From Allodiplogaster sudhausi (lineage: Eukaryota; Nematoda; Chromadorea; Rhabditida; Diplogasteridae), in assembly GCA_945643635.1 (NCBI GenBank), contig CALZFC010000093.1, positions 725,001 through 789,000 of the forward strand: a DNA stretch of 64,000 nt. The letters are read 5' to 3'. A program made the position numbers and the translations under genes. Every line of letters begins with the position of its first letter. Position 1 is the stretch's first letter. The notes under the pieces were generated by a model. That model made no database searches. It worked only from the letters and a program-made list of their open reading frames with translations, and was not told where the DNA came from. Below, in pieces: positions 24,409 through 36,487 of this stretch.

Positions 24409-24824
24409 AGATAGAGATTACAATGTTGCTGTATTTTTGGTAATACTATCCGGTCCAGCTAGAAACATCGATAGGAAAAGTGAGAATGTGTCCTGAAGGG
24501 CCCCTGAGGAGAAAAAAAAAACCACATTTTCCCCACGCCGTACTGTAGAATTTAAGGAGTGACGTCATCACTCCTTGCCTATTTACTCCCCATGCACACC
24601 CTCATTCTATCAGAAAAAAAGGTGATAACTAGGTGCGAAGCGGCAAGCCATGATTGAGATTCGAGGGAAGAGAATAGAGGCAGAGAGAAAAAGACTCACA
24701 ACGAGTAGTTTGTTGTGATGGATACGGTGCTAGCATACCGCCAAAACTTTTTGCAATATCATGCGCGAATTCAAACGTTAGTATTTCACAAGCGGCTTCT
24801 AAACTCCATGGATAGTTCCTTTAA
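24409..24824 (+). mobile_element. MITE with TTAAAGGA(G/A) ends, copy 1
   Basis: Begins cTTAAAGGAGCTGT and ends in the inverse, tagTTCCTTTAAA. It matches 55166-55592 in opposite orientation along its length, including CCACATTTTCC, CTGTAGAATTTAAG and GTGACGTCAT blocks. It has no coding capacity. A 72-codon open frame starting at 24715 overlaps the element's end and is therefore not called as a gene. Confidence 0.8.
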
Positions 24825-25065
24825 AGCCGAAGTAGAAGATGATATTGAAGAAGACTCAGAAATTTCAGAGATGAAGCGATACGTTGAAATGCATAAAGTC
24901 CACTTACATACAGCATACAGATCTATTCAATAATTGCCAGTCGTCTAATCAGCAGCTCGCTGGCTCTTGTGTGGCTTCCATGAACGCCCCCGCTTTTGGG
25001 TGAGGTGAAAAGGCCCCGATAAATTTGTAAGCATTCTACATGCGACAGACCGCATTGGAAATATG

Positions 25066-25116
25066 TATATAAGAGGGCTGACAACGTGTGCACTTAATCA
25101 GCAGCCGCTTATCAGT
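25066..25116 (+). promoter_or_regulatory. Core promoter of lectin 1: TATA box and GCTTATCAGT
   Basis: TATATAAGAG at 25066-25075 and GCTTATCAGT at 25107-25116, 26 bases before the start codon. The same pair precedes lectins 2 and 4. The second motif contains both a GATA-factor site (TTATCA) and an initiator-like TCAGT at transcription-start distance from the TATA box. Confidence 0.6.
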
Positions 25117-25141
25117 TGTGAGAAGCACGCAGAAACGGGCG

Positions 25142-28046
25142 ATGGCAAAGCTTCTGCTCATTTTCGCACTCCCTTCGATCTTTGTCGCGCTGGGTAAGAT
25201 TATAATTTTTTTGATCAGTTGAAAAACAATTTTCCTCTACAAATTGACTCTTTACAAGTCTTACTGCATATGCAATTCATGACTAGTAATTATTAAACAT
25301 TATAAAAGAGATCAAATAGCATAATTTCTCTCTATATGTTACATATAATATTGTTTTCCTACCTTGAAATATCTCACTATTAAAATAAATCAATACATAA
25401 TTGAATATAAGCTCATAATGTACAAATCTGCACAGTGTCCGCGTGCCCGGGTGCGTATCAGCCAGTCATAAGCGGTCGCTGCATGCGCAGCACGGACTCG
25501 CCATATCTGCAGCGAAAGAACTGCCAGAACGACGGCGGCGAGCTCGTTTCGATTCACTCCGTCGAGGTTGTCATTTCCTTTTTCTATATTTAATTGCCTG
25601 TTTTCCAACAAAAAAAAACAAAACAAATTCCATTCTTTTTTGCATGCATAAATGACAATTGGTGCTCATACAGTCTTCCATCTGTTGTTGGTTGAATCTG
25701 TCAACCCTATTAATCTTTCTGATGTCTTCAGGAGAATGATGCCATCCGCAAGATGACGTCGAACGCCTTCGTCATCATTGGCCTCGCGTGCGACTTCATG
25801 GCACGCAAGTTCTACTGGCTCGACGGGACACCCTTCGACTACTCGAACATGAGTGCGTATCGAAAAGAAAAGCGTATTTCGTCAGCATTAAAGATCGATC
25901 AATAATATCAGCAACAACAAAAAAACTAATCAATTAATTTTTGTCCAATATTCTCCTCATGTCAGCCTCAACCTGTGCCAGCAACGACTTGGTCATTGCC
26001 ATGCGAACAAGCGACGGTCTCTGGGTAGTGACGAGTTCGGCCGGCAACTACTACGGCATCTGCGGACTGCCCGAACGCAACAGTCAGCAGCGGCGGGTTT
26101 CAAGGCGGATTTGAAGAGTGCTCTCGGCTTGCAATAAAGACCAACTACATATTTACCCATTCCAATGTTCTTTATTGAAGCGAACTGTTCAACCGTAATG
26201 TATTTTATTTAATTTCCTCACACGATTGCTGTCGCATCTTTCTAAATCGCCTACTTTCCCGCCAAGAGCCAAGAAAGGCGCGAATTCGAGATTGAATTGT
26301 TTTTGGCGCCTTTAATTCTTCCACGATTTCTTCTTTAAGATGTCGCCTGCAACGACTACGACCACGTTGAAGGCTCGCAGACTTGCGTCGCACTTCGAAC
26401 CAACAAGGCAAGAAAACATTATTTTAAAGGAATCCGATTATCGAAAAATTTTGTGTGAGATTCGCACTTTCGTATTTGCGTGGGTATTTCAACGCAGCGT
26501 GTTTACGCAACCTGCGAAATAACAAGCAAGAAGAAGATTGCCTTGCCTTCTCGAAGGGTAAACGTGGCAATTTATTCTGTGAGAAGGCACTCTCCTTCTC
26601 GCATGTTGCTATTTGAACCAGCATTCATGATTTTTCGAGGATCGCCCCCCACCTTCTAAAATATACAGCCATCTACAAATCTACGAAATGCACATTTTTT
26701 CATATGTCGCAATATATTCATGCTTCAGCTTTCTTGGAGTGATGCAGAGAAAAGCTGCCAGCGCGAGTCTGCAAATCTTCTTTCCCTTCACGACGCTGAG
26801 GTTGGCATCAGCGCTTAATTCACCTTTCCGGATTAAAAAAATATTATATCATTTTAATTTTACTAAAAAAATTATTTTAAAAATAAAATGCCTCATTCAT
26901 TTTTGTGTAGACAAACGACTTCGTGGCCGCAAAGGCCAAAGAACTCGGCCTCCTGGACGGCATCCACATTGGCCTTGCAACCGACGTGAGCAAAAGCGAA
27001 AAGTCGTGGACGGACGGCAGCAATTTCACCTACACCAACTTTGCCACCGGTACAAATATTACAAAAACTGTCTCGTAAATAAAGATTGCACAAAAACATA
27101 TCGATAGTACATACATGTCACGTTATTTTGTCACACATTTAGCAGCAAGAACAAATGAGCTTATTTTTCTGTTTTTTTTTTCTAGGATTCCCAAACGACC
27201 TCTTCGGCCATTGCACGGCACTCGAAACGCACTCTCACGTCGGGCAGTGGATGAGCAACGGCTGCGACAACAGCCAGCTTCCCTTTGCGTGCAGCCGGCC
27301 CGGTTCGCAGTTTTAACAATTTTGAATGAGATTTATTTTTTCCTTAAATCACATAAACTTGCTTTAAAACTGAAGGAAGTGAATGATCGTTCAGACTACG
27401 ACATCGACAATCCTCTCTCTGAGCCTGACTGCCCCGAAAATCCGTACTATTTTACATCTGAAACGGTTCAATCAAAACCTTACGATTTTTTCTGAAGTAA
27501 AATCATTAATATGTTGCTGTTGTTTTTTTTCCTTTTGGAAAATACTAATTAATTTCGCCTAATTTATTTTCTTCAGATCTACTCCCCCTCCTATCCCGGA
27601 CCACCAAACGCCACCGCTTGCGACTACTTCCTCGCAGTGGAGGAGGGCAAGAGAGTGCAAGTGACATTTGATGACTTGGACTTGAATACGTGCTGCGACA
27701 AGGTCGAACTGTACGAAGGCGCTCTCGGCGGCTCGCTTATTACAACGTAAGAGCCTAGTTCTATTTATTTTGAAATCTTTTAAAATAATTAGAAACAACT
27801 TCAAATGAACACAGACACATATATTTCCTTTATGACATACAATAACATACAAATTCATATGTTGTTTAGATTAAATAAATATATATTTTTTAAAGATTGA
27901 ATATTTTTTGCAGAATTACCGGAGAGCCTCAGATTGGCCGCATCTTTCACACTTCCTCCTCGAATGTCATGCGCCTATCGCTTACAACGAGCGATGGCAA
28001 ATTTGTTCGTGGCTTCCGTGCCCACTTTGAGGCCATAGGCTCCTAG
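25142..28046 (+). CDS. Secreted lectin 1: two C-type lectin domains and a CUB domain
   Basis: Secreted carbohydrate-binding-type protein, 396 aa. Exons: 25142-25193, 25436-25566, 25732-25852, 25966-26082, 26340-26407, 26729-26800, 26911-27049, 27186-27302, 27395-27465, 27577-27746, 27914-28046; all phases agree. Residues 1-18 are a signal peptide. First CTLD (about 20-140) has GRCM, CQNDGGELVSIHS, YWLDGTPFDYSN, GICGLPERN. Second (about 145-260) opens ACNDYDHVEGSQTC and has CQRESANLLSLH, HIGLATDVS, WTDGSNFTY, GHCTA, QWMSNGC, PFACSRP. A CUB domain (about 265-396) starts CPENPYYFTS and has YSPSYPG, CDYFL, CCDKVELYEG, VRGFRAHF. No canonical EPN or QPD sugar triplet is seen, so sugar binding is uncertain. 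The exon 5 donor is GC (AAG|gcaaga). Close paralogue of lectin 2. Confidence 0.92.
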
Positions 28047-28674
28047 AATACGGGCGTCTTTGCCAATTTAAAATTATTTCTGCCTATTAACTTCATTATG
28101 AATAAATAATAAATGTTTTTATGAAGAAATGTTGAGAGTTGGCAGTGAAAATACTTTCCATTTGAAGGTTTACAACAACAAATTACAGTAAATTTTGCAA
28201 CATACTGTTAATATGACTTAAGTATTCGAGCTGTTCAATGTGTTGTTCGAAGAAGCAGCTGGCACATCTTCTGGCTCTTTCTTCTAATGACATTTATTTT
28301 CTATTGATTGCTACACTAAAAGAAATAATTGAACATGATTTTTATTTAGCAATTCATTGTCTTTATACCTGCATAAATCTGCATGATCATGCAACTATTG
28401 CGATCAATTGGCGTCAAAAATGTACCTATTCCTCTACATGCAAAACAACGAGCCAATCCTTCCCCATGGCAATAGGAAGGAGACGGAAACATATGGCATA
28501 CTTTTTTCGCGAATTCAGCACGATGTGATCATTCCCATTTTTATATTCTCTTGAGTGGATTTGTAATGGAAATATAAACAAAGAGAAACATTTACGCTTG
28601 AATTGCTAGAGGGAGAAAGGAAGAGTGGGGGGGGGGGGGGTGAGAAATAAAATGGGGACAGGGCCATCAAGGAA
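28047..28674. other. Intergenic region, lectin 1 to transthyretin-like gene
   Basis: Contains the lectin 1 3' flank, with AATAAATAAT near 28100 and a segment (TCCATTTGAAGG...) also conserved after lectin 2, showing that the duplication extended beyond the stop codon. A G homopolymer lies at about 28627-28641. No gene seen. Confidence 0.5.
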
Positions 28675-29473
28675 TCAAGGAGCACAGCGCTCTTCCTGGA
28701 GCTTGTTACCGTGATGACCGTACGAGAGATCGATGGGCATCTCTGTGTTGTGGTGGTTCGTGAAGCGGAAGGCTTCTCCTTTGCCGCCCTCGTTTGTCAC
28801 GGTCCATTCGTTCTCTGTGATGGAGTACCAGAACGGGAAGTATGACCAAGTGCTCGTCGGGCACGTCGAATAGCACTTGTGGACGATCTTCAGGTAGTAA
28901 TGGTCCTGAAGAAACAAAATTAGTTGTACATAACGGGTAAATTAGTAATATATGTATGTATACGTTGGTCAGACGACAGTAATCACTCTATGAAACTACT
29001 AGAATTCAAACAAATTTACAGTTTGGAAAAACCAGTTGTGGGCGTCGCCCGTGATGGTGTACTCTGCCTTGCCATCCATGATGACGTCACCCATCCGGGT
29101 GATAAGCGTGTCAGCTCAAAAAAAATACTAAATAACTATATATCAACAAAAAAAGTTTTCAAAATACACAATTACAGAAAAAAAATTATTCAGAGAATGT
29201 TTTTTTAACTATTACTTCTTTTAACGCAAAATCTACTAGAATCTTCAAGCAAACATTGCGGCAGCTAACTTCTCATCATTTCCACCATTTTAAGCCGTCA
29301 AACCTCTGCTGACCTCCGAATATGTGTTGATCCCACAATTCGACGATGGCCGTGCCGTTATGGAGCGAATCATCACGGCACAAGAGCTTGAAGACCGCCG
29401 TAATCGGAGCGCCGGAAGCCAGCGAAAACAGCGCAGACGCGCCAATCAAGGCAAGGAGCGAGAAGCGAACCAT
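28675..29473 (-). CDS. Transthyretin-like family secreted protein (TTR)
   Basis: Small secreted protein of the nematode-expanded transthyretin-like family; members act extracellularly, some as bridging factors or hormone-like ligands, but the role of this one is unknown. Exons on minus: 29473-29314, 29114-29020, 28905-28675; 161 aa, phases consistent. Residues 1-21 (MVRFSLLALIGASALFSLAS) are a signal peptide. The mature part begins with KLLCRDDS and TAIVELWDQH, continues GDVIMDGKAEYTITG, then YYLKIVHKCYSTCP and ends EERCAP. The beta-strand pattern and HKC motif fit the family. It is convergent with lectin 1, and its upstream sequence is where the tandem duplicated block begins. Confidence 0.87.
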
Positions 29474-30419
29474 TCGTCAGAGGAGAAGGAACGAAGAATG
29501 AGAATGACTTTCCCCAATTTCTCACTTTCATCGCGATTTCAAAGGACAAATTAGAGGCATCACAAGTGTAAAATAAGAATTTAGCCGCGGCAAGTACATA
29601 AACCTTTTCAGTTTTCCTCGTAATCACTCCTCGTGGACCACATTTAGCTTTCATGAATTTTCCAATCAAAATTAATACCAAAGAGTTGCACGGCAGGAGG
29701 TCAACGAACAAAATAACAACTAATAACGCACGCACTTCATAAATGGCAGTAAAAGAATAAGTAATTAATTTCAAATAAGACTTCTACAACCTGGCCGGGT
29801 ATCTTTACAGATCTAAGTTTTTCAATATGAATATTCGGGGTGCCAAGGTTGCGGAGCAGCCAGCCGGTGAAGCGGGCGTGAACGGGCTGGTTCATCTAAA
29901 TACATATCTACAAAGCATTACTACGGCGCGCACAAATTGCTGTGCCATATTGTCTTTCTCTTGTGTGTCGAGGCGAATTTTGCCTTTAATTTTGCATTTT
30001 ATAAAAAAAATATCCCATAATGAAATGTCTGCTTACGAATTATATATTTTTTCTTTATCTATGGAGCCGTGATTTTTTCACAGGATTTTAAATGTTTCAC
30101 TATTTGCCATTCGTAGTGAATGGAAAAATTGTTGGATTGGCATTTCTCATGAGCAAAAACCTATCTACCGATTCAAGAATTGCAAATCTAGAATGAAAGT
30201 GAAAGAATAGTGCAATATTCCACATTCTTTGTATACTTAGATCGCACTAATGTTTGCTAATATTCCATTTAAAAGGAAATACGATGGGGAAAAAATCATT
30301 CCATCATTGCATTCCGCTCGTGTGAGGCTGCCTCGCCTCTCCCTCCTCCTTTCTCTCGCCACACTCTCTCCTCTCTCCTCTTTCCTTCCCCCACTTTCCT
30401 CTTCTACTCTCCCCTTACC

Positions 30420-32532
30420 ATGCCTCCTAAAGCCGCGCTCCTCTTGCTCTACTTCTGCCAGCCTCTCCGTTCGGTTTGTGGAATCTTTCAAAAAGCTTCC
30501 TGAGACATTTAAATAATAAAATAAAAACTGACCAAACTTACTCAAAATTTGTTAATGTTCGATTACGCGATTATTTCTAGCTCTCAGGAGATCTGCATGT
30601 GTTATCTTGGAGCAAGAGATGGCTCTAGGAAGAGCCCTGACGATTGCTACTGTCCTGTTCACTTCAAGTCGCCAGAAGGGGTGCCAGAGTTATCCGCTCA
30701 CCATCCGTGTGGCTGTCTTATGACTGACCTACCAATGAACTGCCCACTAAAGCCAACTCCTTTGTCCGTGCTGTTCTGGCAACCGTTATCTCAATACTAT
30801 ATACAGTCCCGCCCAGGATCTTGGTACTAAGGAGGGATCGGATGCATCGGAGGGATCCAAATGCATCCTCGCTAATAACAATTGTCCTAGGAAAGACTAA
30901 AATATTTTAAATGGTACATTAGTTTGCTCATAGGGAACTGATGCTACTGTTAAAAAAACGATAATTTCTTATCATTTGATAAGAAGTTATCAGTTTTTGC
31001 CTATAAAAAATTTTATTTTTAATATTTTTCAAAGAAATTTTTCCTGTACCATTATTTTGTCTCTACGCACATCCCCAAGTAATAATATAAGAGATTTTAT
31101 CATTGTTAACCGAAATCATTAAATGAGACCTTATCACACATGTTCATGTTATGTGAAGATTCGCCTTACGATGCTGATGCAAAATATGAAAGCCGTTTTT
31201 AAAACAAAGCATCCGTTGACGATAAATTTTTGATTGTGTTTACTTTGTATGATTTTCTTCAGGATTCCCCATTGTCTTTACCTTTCTCTCAATGTTAGCC
31301 CAGTATGATTTATTCAAATCTAGGTTTCGTATTGAATCTTAGAGCTTTAGCGCGCGCTATTTTCGCGTTCGGTTTAATTACCCAAGTTTGAGGTAGCGAA
31401 ATAGCACAGGCAGAGAAAAAAGGGTTAGGCTCCGCCCCCTCGGCCTGCGAGGCCCCCCTGCCCTGTTCTTTCTCAAGTAAGTAATGCAAGTAAACACAAT
31501 CAGGAATATATCGTCAACGGATGCTTAGTTTTGAAAACTGTTTTCATATTTAGCTTCAGCATCGTAAGGCGAATCTTCACATAACATGAACATGTGTGAT
31601 AAGGTCTGATTTAACGATTTCGGTTAACAATGATAAAATCTCTTATATTATTGCTTGGGGATGTGCGTAGAGACAAAATAATGGTACAGTAAAAATTTCT
31701 TTGGAAAATATTTCAAATGAAATTTCTTATAGGCAAAAACTGATAACTTCTTATCAAAAAATAAGAAATTATCGATTTTTTAACAGTAGCATCAGTTCCC
31801 TATGAGCAAACTAATGTACCATTTAAAATATTTTAGTCTTTCCTAGGACAATTGTTATTAGCGAGGATGCATTTGGATCCCTCCGATGCATCCGATCCCT
31901 CCTTAGTACCAAGATCCTGGGCGGGACTGTATGCTGCAGCGCATTGACTGTGCTGGCTAAATATTGTGTTCGTAAATATATTTTATGCGCTCGGTTATGG
32001 TAGACAGTTTTGAAGGAGCTGACGGCTACGGTCACAACTACTAGGCCAGGCATTCAAACCACGCCAATCAGTTAAAGCACTTCAAAAACTCAACACGCAC
32101 TCTCCAGTTCATCGTCGTCAGAGTCAGACAACCTCTCCGCACCAGACAACGTCTACGTTTTACCCTGGACAGCCACAGGTAATTCGCATCTATTTGTATT
32201 GTCTTAATCTCCTCAACAATTTCCGACTAAGTAAAAGTGCCGTTTTAGGTGTCACTGATCACTCCAATCGTCGGTCTCGCTGTCGCCTTCGTTATTGTCC
32301 TCGATACTGTAGCTATTTTTTTTAGATTCCCGCCGAAATGAATTCAAATGAATTCCTAATTCTCATCCGTGCTGTGGTACCTGAGCCTTCGTCGTCTAAA
32401 GCTTCGCCTGTCGCCCTCCCTTCCCCGGCTCCACCCAAGCAAGCGAAGCCGCCGATTCACGGAAATCGAATAACCGTGCGAGACCAAGACGCATGTCTGT
32501 GTCTCCTCGACGGAGAATCAATATCTTTCTAA
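30420..32532 (+). pseudogene. Broken copy of the Cys-rich type I membrane protein gene
   Basis: Paralogue of the gene at 38556-39561. Recognisable parts: signal-peptide exon at 30420 (MPPKAALLLLYFCQPLRS), Cys-rich exon from about 30588 (ICMCYLGARDGSRK), Ser/Thr-rich stalk exon at about 32000-32180, and transmembrane exon at about 32250-32310. Three lesions: a foldback element (30804-31929) is inserted in the Cys-rich exon; the donor after the transmembrane exon reads CTCGAT instead of CTCGGT; and the matching acceptor reads ctcatccg instead of ctcttcag. A functional product is very unlikely. Confidence 0.8.
30804..31929. mobile_element. Foldback element with Tc1/mariner-like ends and TA target site
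   Basis: Long inverted repeat with arms of about 450 bases (30804-31250 and 31480-31929) around a central spacer of about 230 bases. Ends are CAGTCCCGCCCAGGATCTTG and its inverse, flanked by TA on both sides. CAGT...ACTG termini and a TA duplication are typical of Tc1/mariner derivatives. No transposase ORF. It interrupts the Cys-rich exon of the pseudogene copy; module 2 lacks it. Confidence 0.88.
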
Positions 32533-33490
32533 ATTATAGTAATACAAACATTCCAGTAGAATATGGTGGCTAATCAGGATTTTATATTACAGTTAATTGT
32601 TACTAATTTATATATGAGTGATGATTTCCACTTATTTGAACGTTTCCGAATGTGCAATGTAGAACCGGGGATATAAAGTTGAATCAAGGAAATTGCAAAA
32701 TAAAGCAGACGTTGGAACCTTTATTCTTCCAATTGGGACAAAGTTGTCGGTGATGGGAGTTTGTGAGCCTTCTTCGAATACAACATGAGAAATGCAGATA
32801 AAACAAGAATTCGCTGAGCTTGTACATTCAATTTTTCATACAGATTCGCACATAACATGAATGATGCATTTTTATATGTCGCAAAACCAAGTAGAAATAT
32901 CTGGCAAGTATTATTCGCTAACAAAGGCGAGAAGGTAAAAAAATGGCATGCAAACACTGGTAATGTATTCGTTATGGTAACATACATATCTTGTTTTCTT
33001 TCTTTTCCAGATCTGTTTAATGTGATCGTCGTGTCAGAACAAAAAAAAGCATAAGAATGCCTCCAACGTTCAAAACTATGGATACTATCTATCTACGGAA
33101 TATAATATAATGAGCCATTGCTCACGGCTCGCGAGCCGCAATGGCTCATTCTAGTGGAACGCAACGCATTGCAATTATGAGAATGCACTGGAATGAGAGA
33201 GAGAGAGAGAGAATCATTGAATTCACAATCAATGCTCTTAAAGTTTAGTTTTGTCCTCTCCATCTCTCGTCCTCCTCTCTCTCTTTCATTCTTTATCTTT
33301 TCCTCTTTCTCTATTTCTCTCCCTCTCTCTATTTTAATCCCTCGCATCCTGGCCAATGTCTCTCCCACAGACAAAGAGTGAATGGGAACAAGGAAGAGAT
33401 TAAATACAAATACGATGGATATATCATCGTCCACTTTCCGTACGAAATGGACGTATGGGCGGAGCCTATCGAGATTTTGGAATTACTTCT
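32533..33490. other. Intergenic, duplicated noncoding sequence
   Basis: Related to 40270-42200 and 45970-46720. A short palindrome at about 33112-33151 pairs AATGAGCCATTG with CAATGGCTCATT around GCTCGCGAGC. A CT tract lies at about 33260-33340. No exon recognised. Confidence 0.5.
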
Positions 33491-35708
33491 TTAGCATCTA
33501 CAGAAACATCTCCGAAACGATTGTCGAAAGTCTCTTGAGAAAAGCGCGTAGAGGTACAAATCGAGTACGAACCTGAAGAGTGAACGTGGAGAGGGAGATA
33601 AGTCGCATGAAATTATTTTGGTGTAATAATTGATTAGCTTTCGATTTAAAATCTTTCCATATGCATGGAAATGGCAAGAAAGTTTTCGTTGAAAAGAATA
33701 CTCAGAAAAAAAGCCACTCGTACGGCATGGCATAGGAGGTTTCTCGAAAATATGTGAAGAGGACACTTCTGCTTAGTGGTAGTTGTAATATGGAGAACAG
33801 CAACAAATCAAACTGAAAATTTCCAAATTCCATTGCGTTAACGAATCGGGAAACTCAACGTACACTGACAATGAGGGATCAATTTTGAGCATTGTGTTGT
33901 TTCATTATAAGTCGTTCTTAATCTTGCGCATCCCATAAATGGATCTGTCTAACCAGACCCGTGCTTCGGCATGTGATATAAAGGAGCGCTGTTACAAGAA
34001 GCATGATCGAAGAGCGCCACTGGCTAGCGGCCTGACTTGAGAACCTGGTAAAGGAGGAGGCAACCAACCCTCACGCATACACTCAAGCATCTTACATATA
34101 TAAGTTCTTGAGGGCACTTGTTACTCAGAGAATGTGGAGGATATCACACAAGTTATATTATCCATCAGGGATGCATCGGAATTAAGAACTCCAAATTCTG
34201 TCACCTTTTTCTCTTCCGAATTCTGAATTCCGAATTCCGTTATGAAATTTTTTAATTAAGGTACAGCCCTGATTATGGCGTACCGAAGACGGAGAAGTTT
34301 TGTAGACGAGTGCGATTGTGAAGATGCAAATGATCGTTTGCAGGACAATAAAGCAATACTTAATGCCTGATTGTTTTTTTACGTTCCTCCTCTTTTAAAA
34401 TACAAATATGAATAGCCAAGATACCGTATTTTTTCCAGTTGTGCCCCACTTCCTAAAAAAGTAACTACCCCATAAGGAAAAAAGAAGAGGCCGACTCTGT
34501 TCACTTATATATCCATTTTGTTTCAGTTACAAATGTTTCTCCTCCGTTAGGAGACCATTGAGAAATTGTGACCGGGGCACTGATGGAGACTGTACGCTAA
34601 TCTCAAGGACGCGACAGAGTTGCACTAACCACGAAACTTATGTGTTGTATAACGATTGCCTCTGTCGTGAAGGTTGGCTGATAGTATTCGCTAAAGGCAA
34701 ATGTGGTAAAGGTTTCTTTTCTAACCAATAATCTGAAGTGGACTAACGCCTTGCTATTTTGGAAGGATATCACAGTGGCAGCGAAATTTAGTGGGCAAGC
34801 GAACAGGAAAACCACGCCAACGACGTTCCCAATGGCAATGAGGCGATGTTTGTGAGCTGTCAATTTGATTGATTTATATGTTTACATCCCTGCTTTTTTC
34901 ATATTTCTCCTCCTCTTCGTGTCTCTTCCTCACCAGTTACTTCTGGAATACATTAAAGAGGAATGTAAAGGCGTGGAAGAACATTCTGCCTAAGTATCTC
35001 TTTAATTTAAAAAAAATCAACCAATTGTCCTGAAGAAAACGGGTCGATATACAGCGATGCATCGCTCTATGCTCGTGGCAATTATGAGAAAAGCACTGAC
35101 ATGAGAGAGAGAAAGAGAGAGAGGCACTGGAATTAGAGAGAGAGAGGCAGAGATTGAGAGATGCACTGGAATCAGAGAGAGAGGCAGAGAAAGAGAAAGA
35201 AAGAGAGATGTGAGACAGAGAGAGTGTGAATAATTATCTTAAGTATTATCTCCCATTATCAAACGAAGAAGAGATTAACTTAAGATAAGCCATTGTTTAA
35301 CCTGTTCATGCGCATCCATTCTCGAATGGGATAGGAAAAGCTATAAATTTTAGACGCTGTAGATGAATCGGTAACCATATGGACAAACAATGGTGAGAGT
35401 TTAGTGAACGAATATAGAATGTCGGTGAGTATTGTCGCCTGATATGAAATTAAAATTACAATTTCGTCTATTTTGTCTATTTTGAATTGATATTATGTCT
35501 ATTTTTGTACTCATGAAGCTTCCAAAAAATACCTTGAGGAAAATATAGTTCTCCGACGGAATTATGTGAAGTACGACCAAGTTGATAGATTGATTTATTA
35601 CTCCTGCAATTTGTAATATTATTCGGAAAGAAACAACAAATGCCCATTCTTACCAAGACCATAAAGGGAGGGAATAACGTAGAAATAAAAATAATGAAAG
35701 TCGAACAT
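33491..35708 (-). CDS. Rhodopsin-like GPCR A (candidate chemoreceptor or peptide receptor)
   Basis: Seven-transmembrane receptor, 276 aa. Exons on minus: 35708-35654, 35603-35533, 35438-35302, 35095-35022, 34856-34748, 34690-34630, 34358-34284, 34031-33954, 33812-33724, 33572-33491, all in phase. TM1 FYVIPSLYGL..NQSINLVVL; TM2 ILTDILYSF; ECL1/TM3 with WMRMNRSAFLIIATSIERC (ERC in place of DRY); TM4 LIAIGNVVGVVFLFACPLNF; TM5 CFIVLQTIICIFTIALVY; TM6 SSIMLLVTALLYITCRS; TM7 AMPFVLDLYLYALFSRDFR, then Cys-rich tail RRCFCRC (possible palmitoylation). The subfamily is not assigned. Compared with copy B it has one inserted base in the TM5 exon, compensated by using an upstream donor, and an earlier stop. 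The short N-terminus makes the start uncertain. Confidence 0.75.
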
Positions 35709-36313
35709 AATTGGCGGTATGCTGAAGTCGATGATAGAAATATGAATTTCTGCAATATTCAGTTAATTTTTAGCGATAAAAGAATGGTCCAAAGTTTGTC
35801 GCATTTTTTTTTTATTAAAAGGCAATCTTTTATTTTCATTGCACAATTCTTTTTAGCATTTACAAATTAAGCTACTCTCATTTAAAGAATCATTAGGAGA
35901 ATATTGAGAAAGCATTAAAATGTTTGTTTAAGAGGATAGTATGGAAGTTGGTTGATTAAATTGAATCGTCTGAGTAAGGGGAAAAGAAAGTGCCAATTGA
36001 GAATAATTCTCTCACGCGTCCTCTTTGTCTTCTCATGAGAACGCATTTTATTGCCAGACAACAAGATAAATGCCAAAAATGAAGAACATTTATTTCTTCA
36101 AATATGATGCAGATCTCTGACTATTCTAACACGATACTACAATTCGCAAGGGATTCAAGAATTTGACATACGGTAGACTTATGTGGTGCAACTAATCTTG
36201 GAAGAAAACGGGGCGAAAGTTGAACTAAACTAAAAAAAACCAAGAATGAGAATGACTTTACCAAATTTCTCATTTTTATCGCTATTTCAAAGGACAATTA
36301 TATGCATCACAAG
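35709..36313. other. Upstream flank of GPCR A and module junction
   Basis: Noncoding on both strands. The junction between duplicated modules falls at about 36242/36243. The last bases (ACAAG, 36309-36313) are the left target duplication of the LTR element. Confidence 0.5.
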
Positions 36314-36487
36314 TGTACCGGGTTCTTCTCCTTTTACTGTATGTGAGCAATACAAGGTTAACGGCAAAGCATTTATTGAATCAACATGTCAGTGGTAGAA
36401 CGGTTTGGAAGAAGGAGATTGATAGAAAGATCAGCCAGTGGCGTGTCCTTGGGAGAGGCTATTCCCCGCCCATGGTTCGCCAGAACA
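36314..36487. repeat. Left LTR (3' LTR of the minus-strand element)
   Basis: 174-base LTR starting TG and ending CA. It contains TCAGTGGTAGAACGG, which resembles a tRNA D-arm. Confidence 0.85.

Larger units (their letters stand above)
29492..36242. repeat. Tandem segmental duplication, module 1
   Basis: First of two long related modules. Its left end (GAATGAGAATGACTTT...) recurs at 36243, and its right end (GTGGTGCAACTAATCTTGGA...) recurs near 45090-45150, so module 2 follows directly. Module 1 carries a broken Cys-rich membrane-protein gene and an intact-looking GPCR. Excluding the 1.13-kb foldback insertion it is about 5.6 kb. The stretch 29550-30400 is noncoding and matches 37740-38540. 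Confidence 0.8.

Noticed and set aside
24715..24933. 72-codon acidic open frame
   Set aside because: Its first half lies in the MITE 24409-24824 and matches the noncoding copy at 55166-55592.
33382..33576. Conserved + strand frame MGTRKRLNTNTMDISSST in three copies
   Set aside because: It is the complement of the last GPCR exons; the minus frame (YALFSRDFRQSFRR) explains the conservation.
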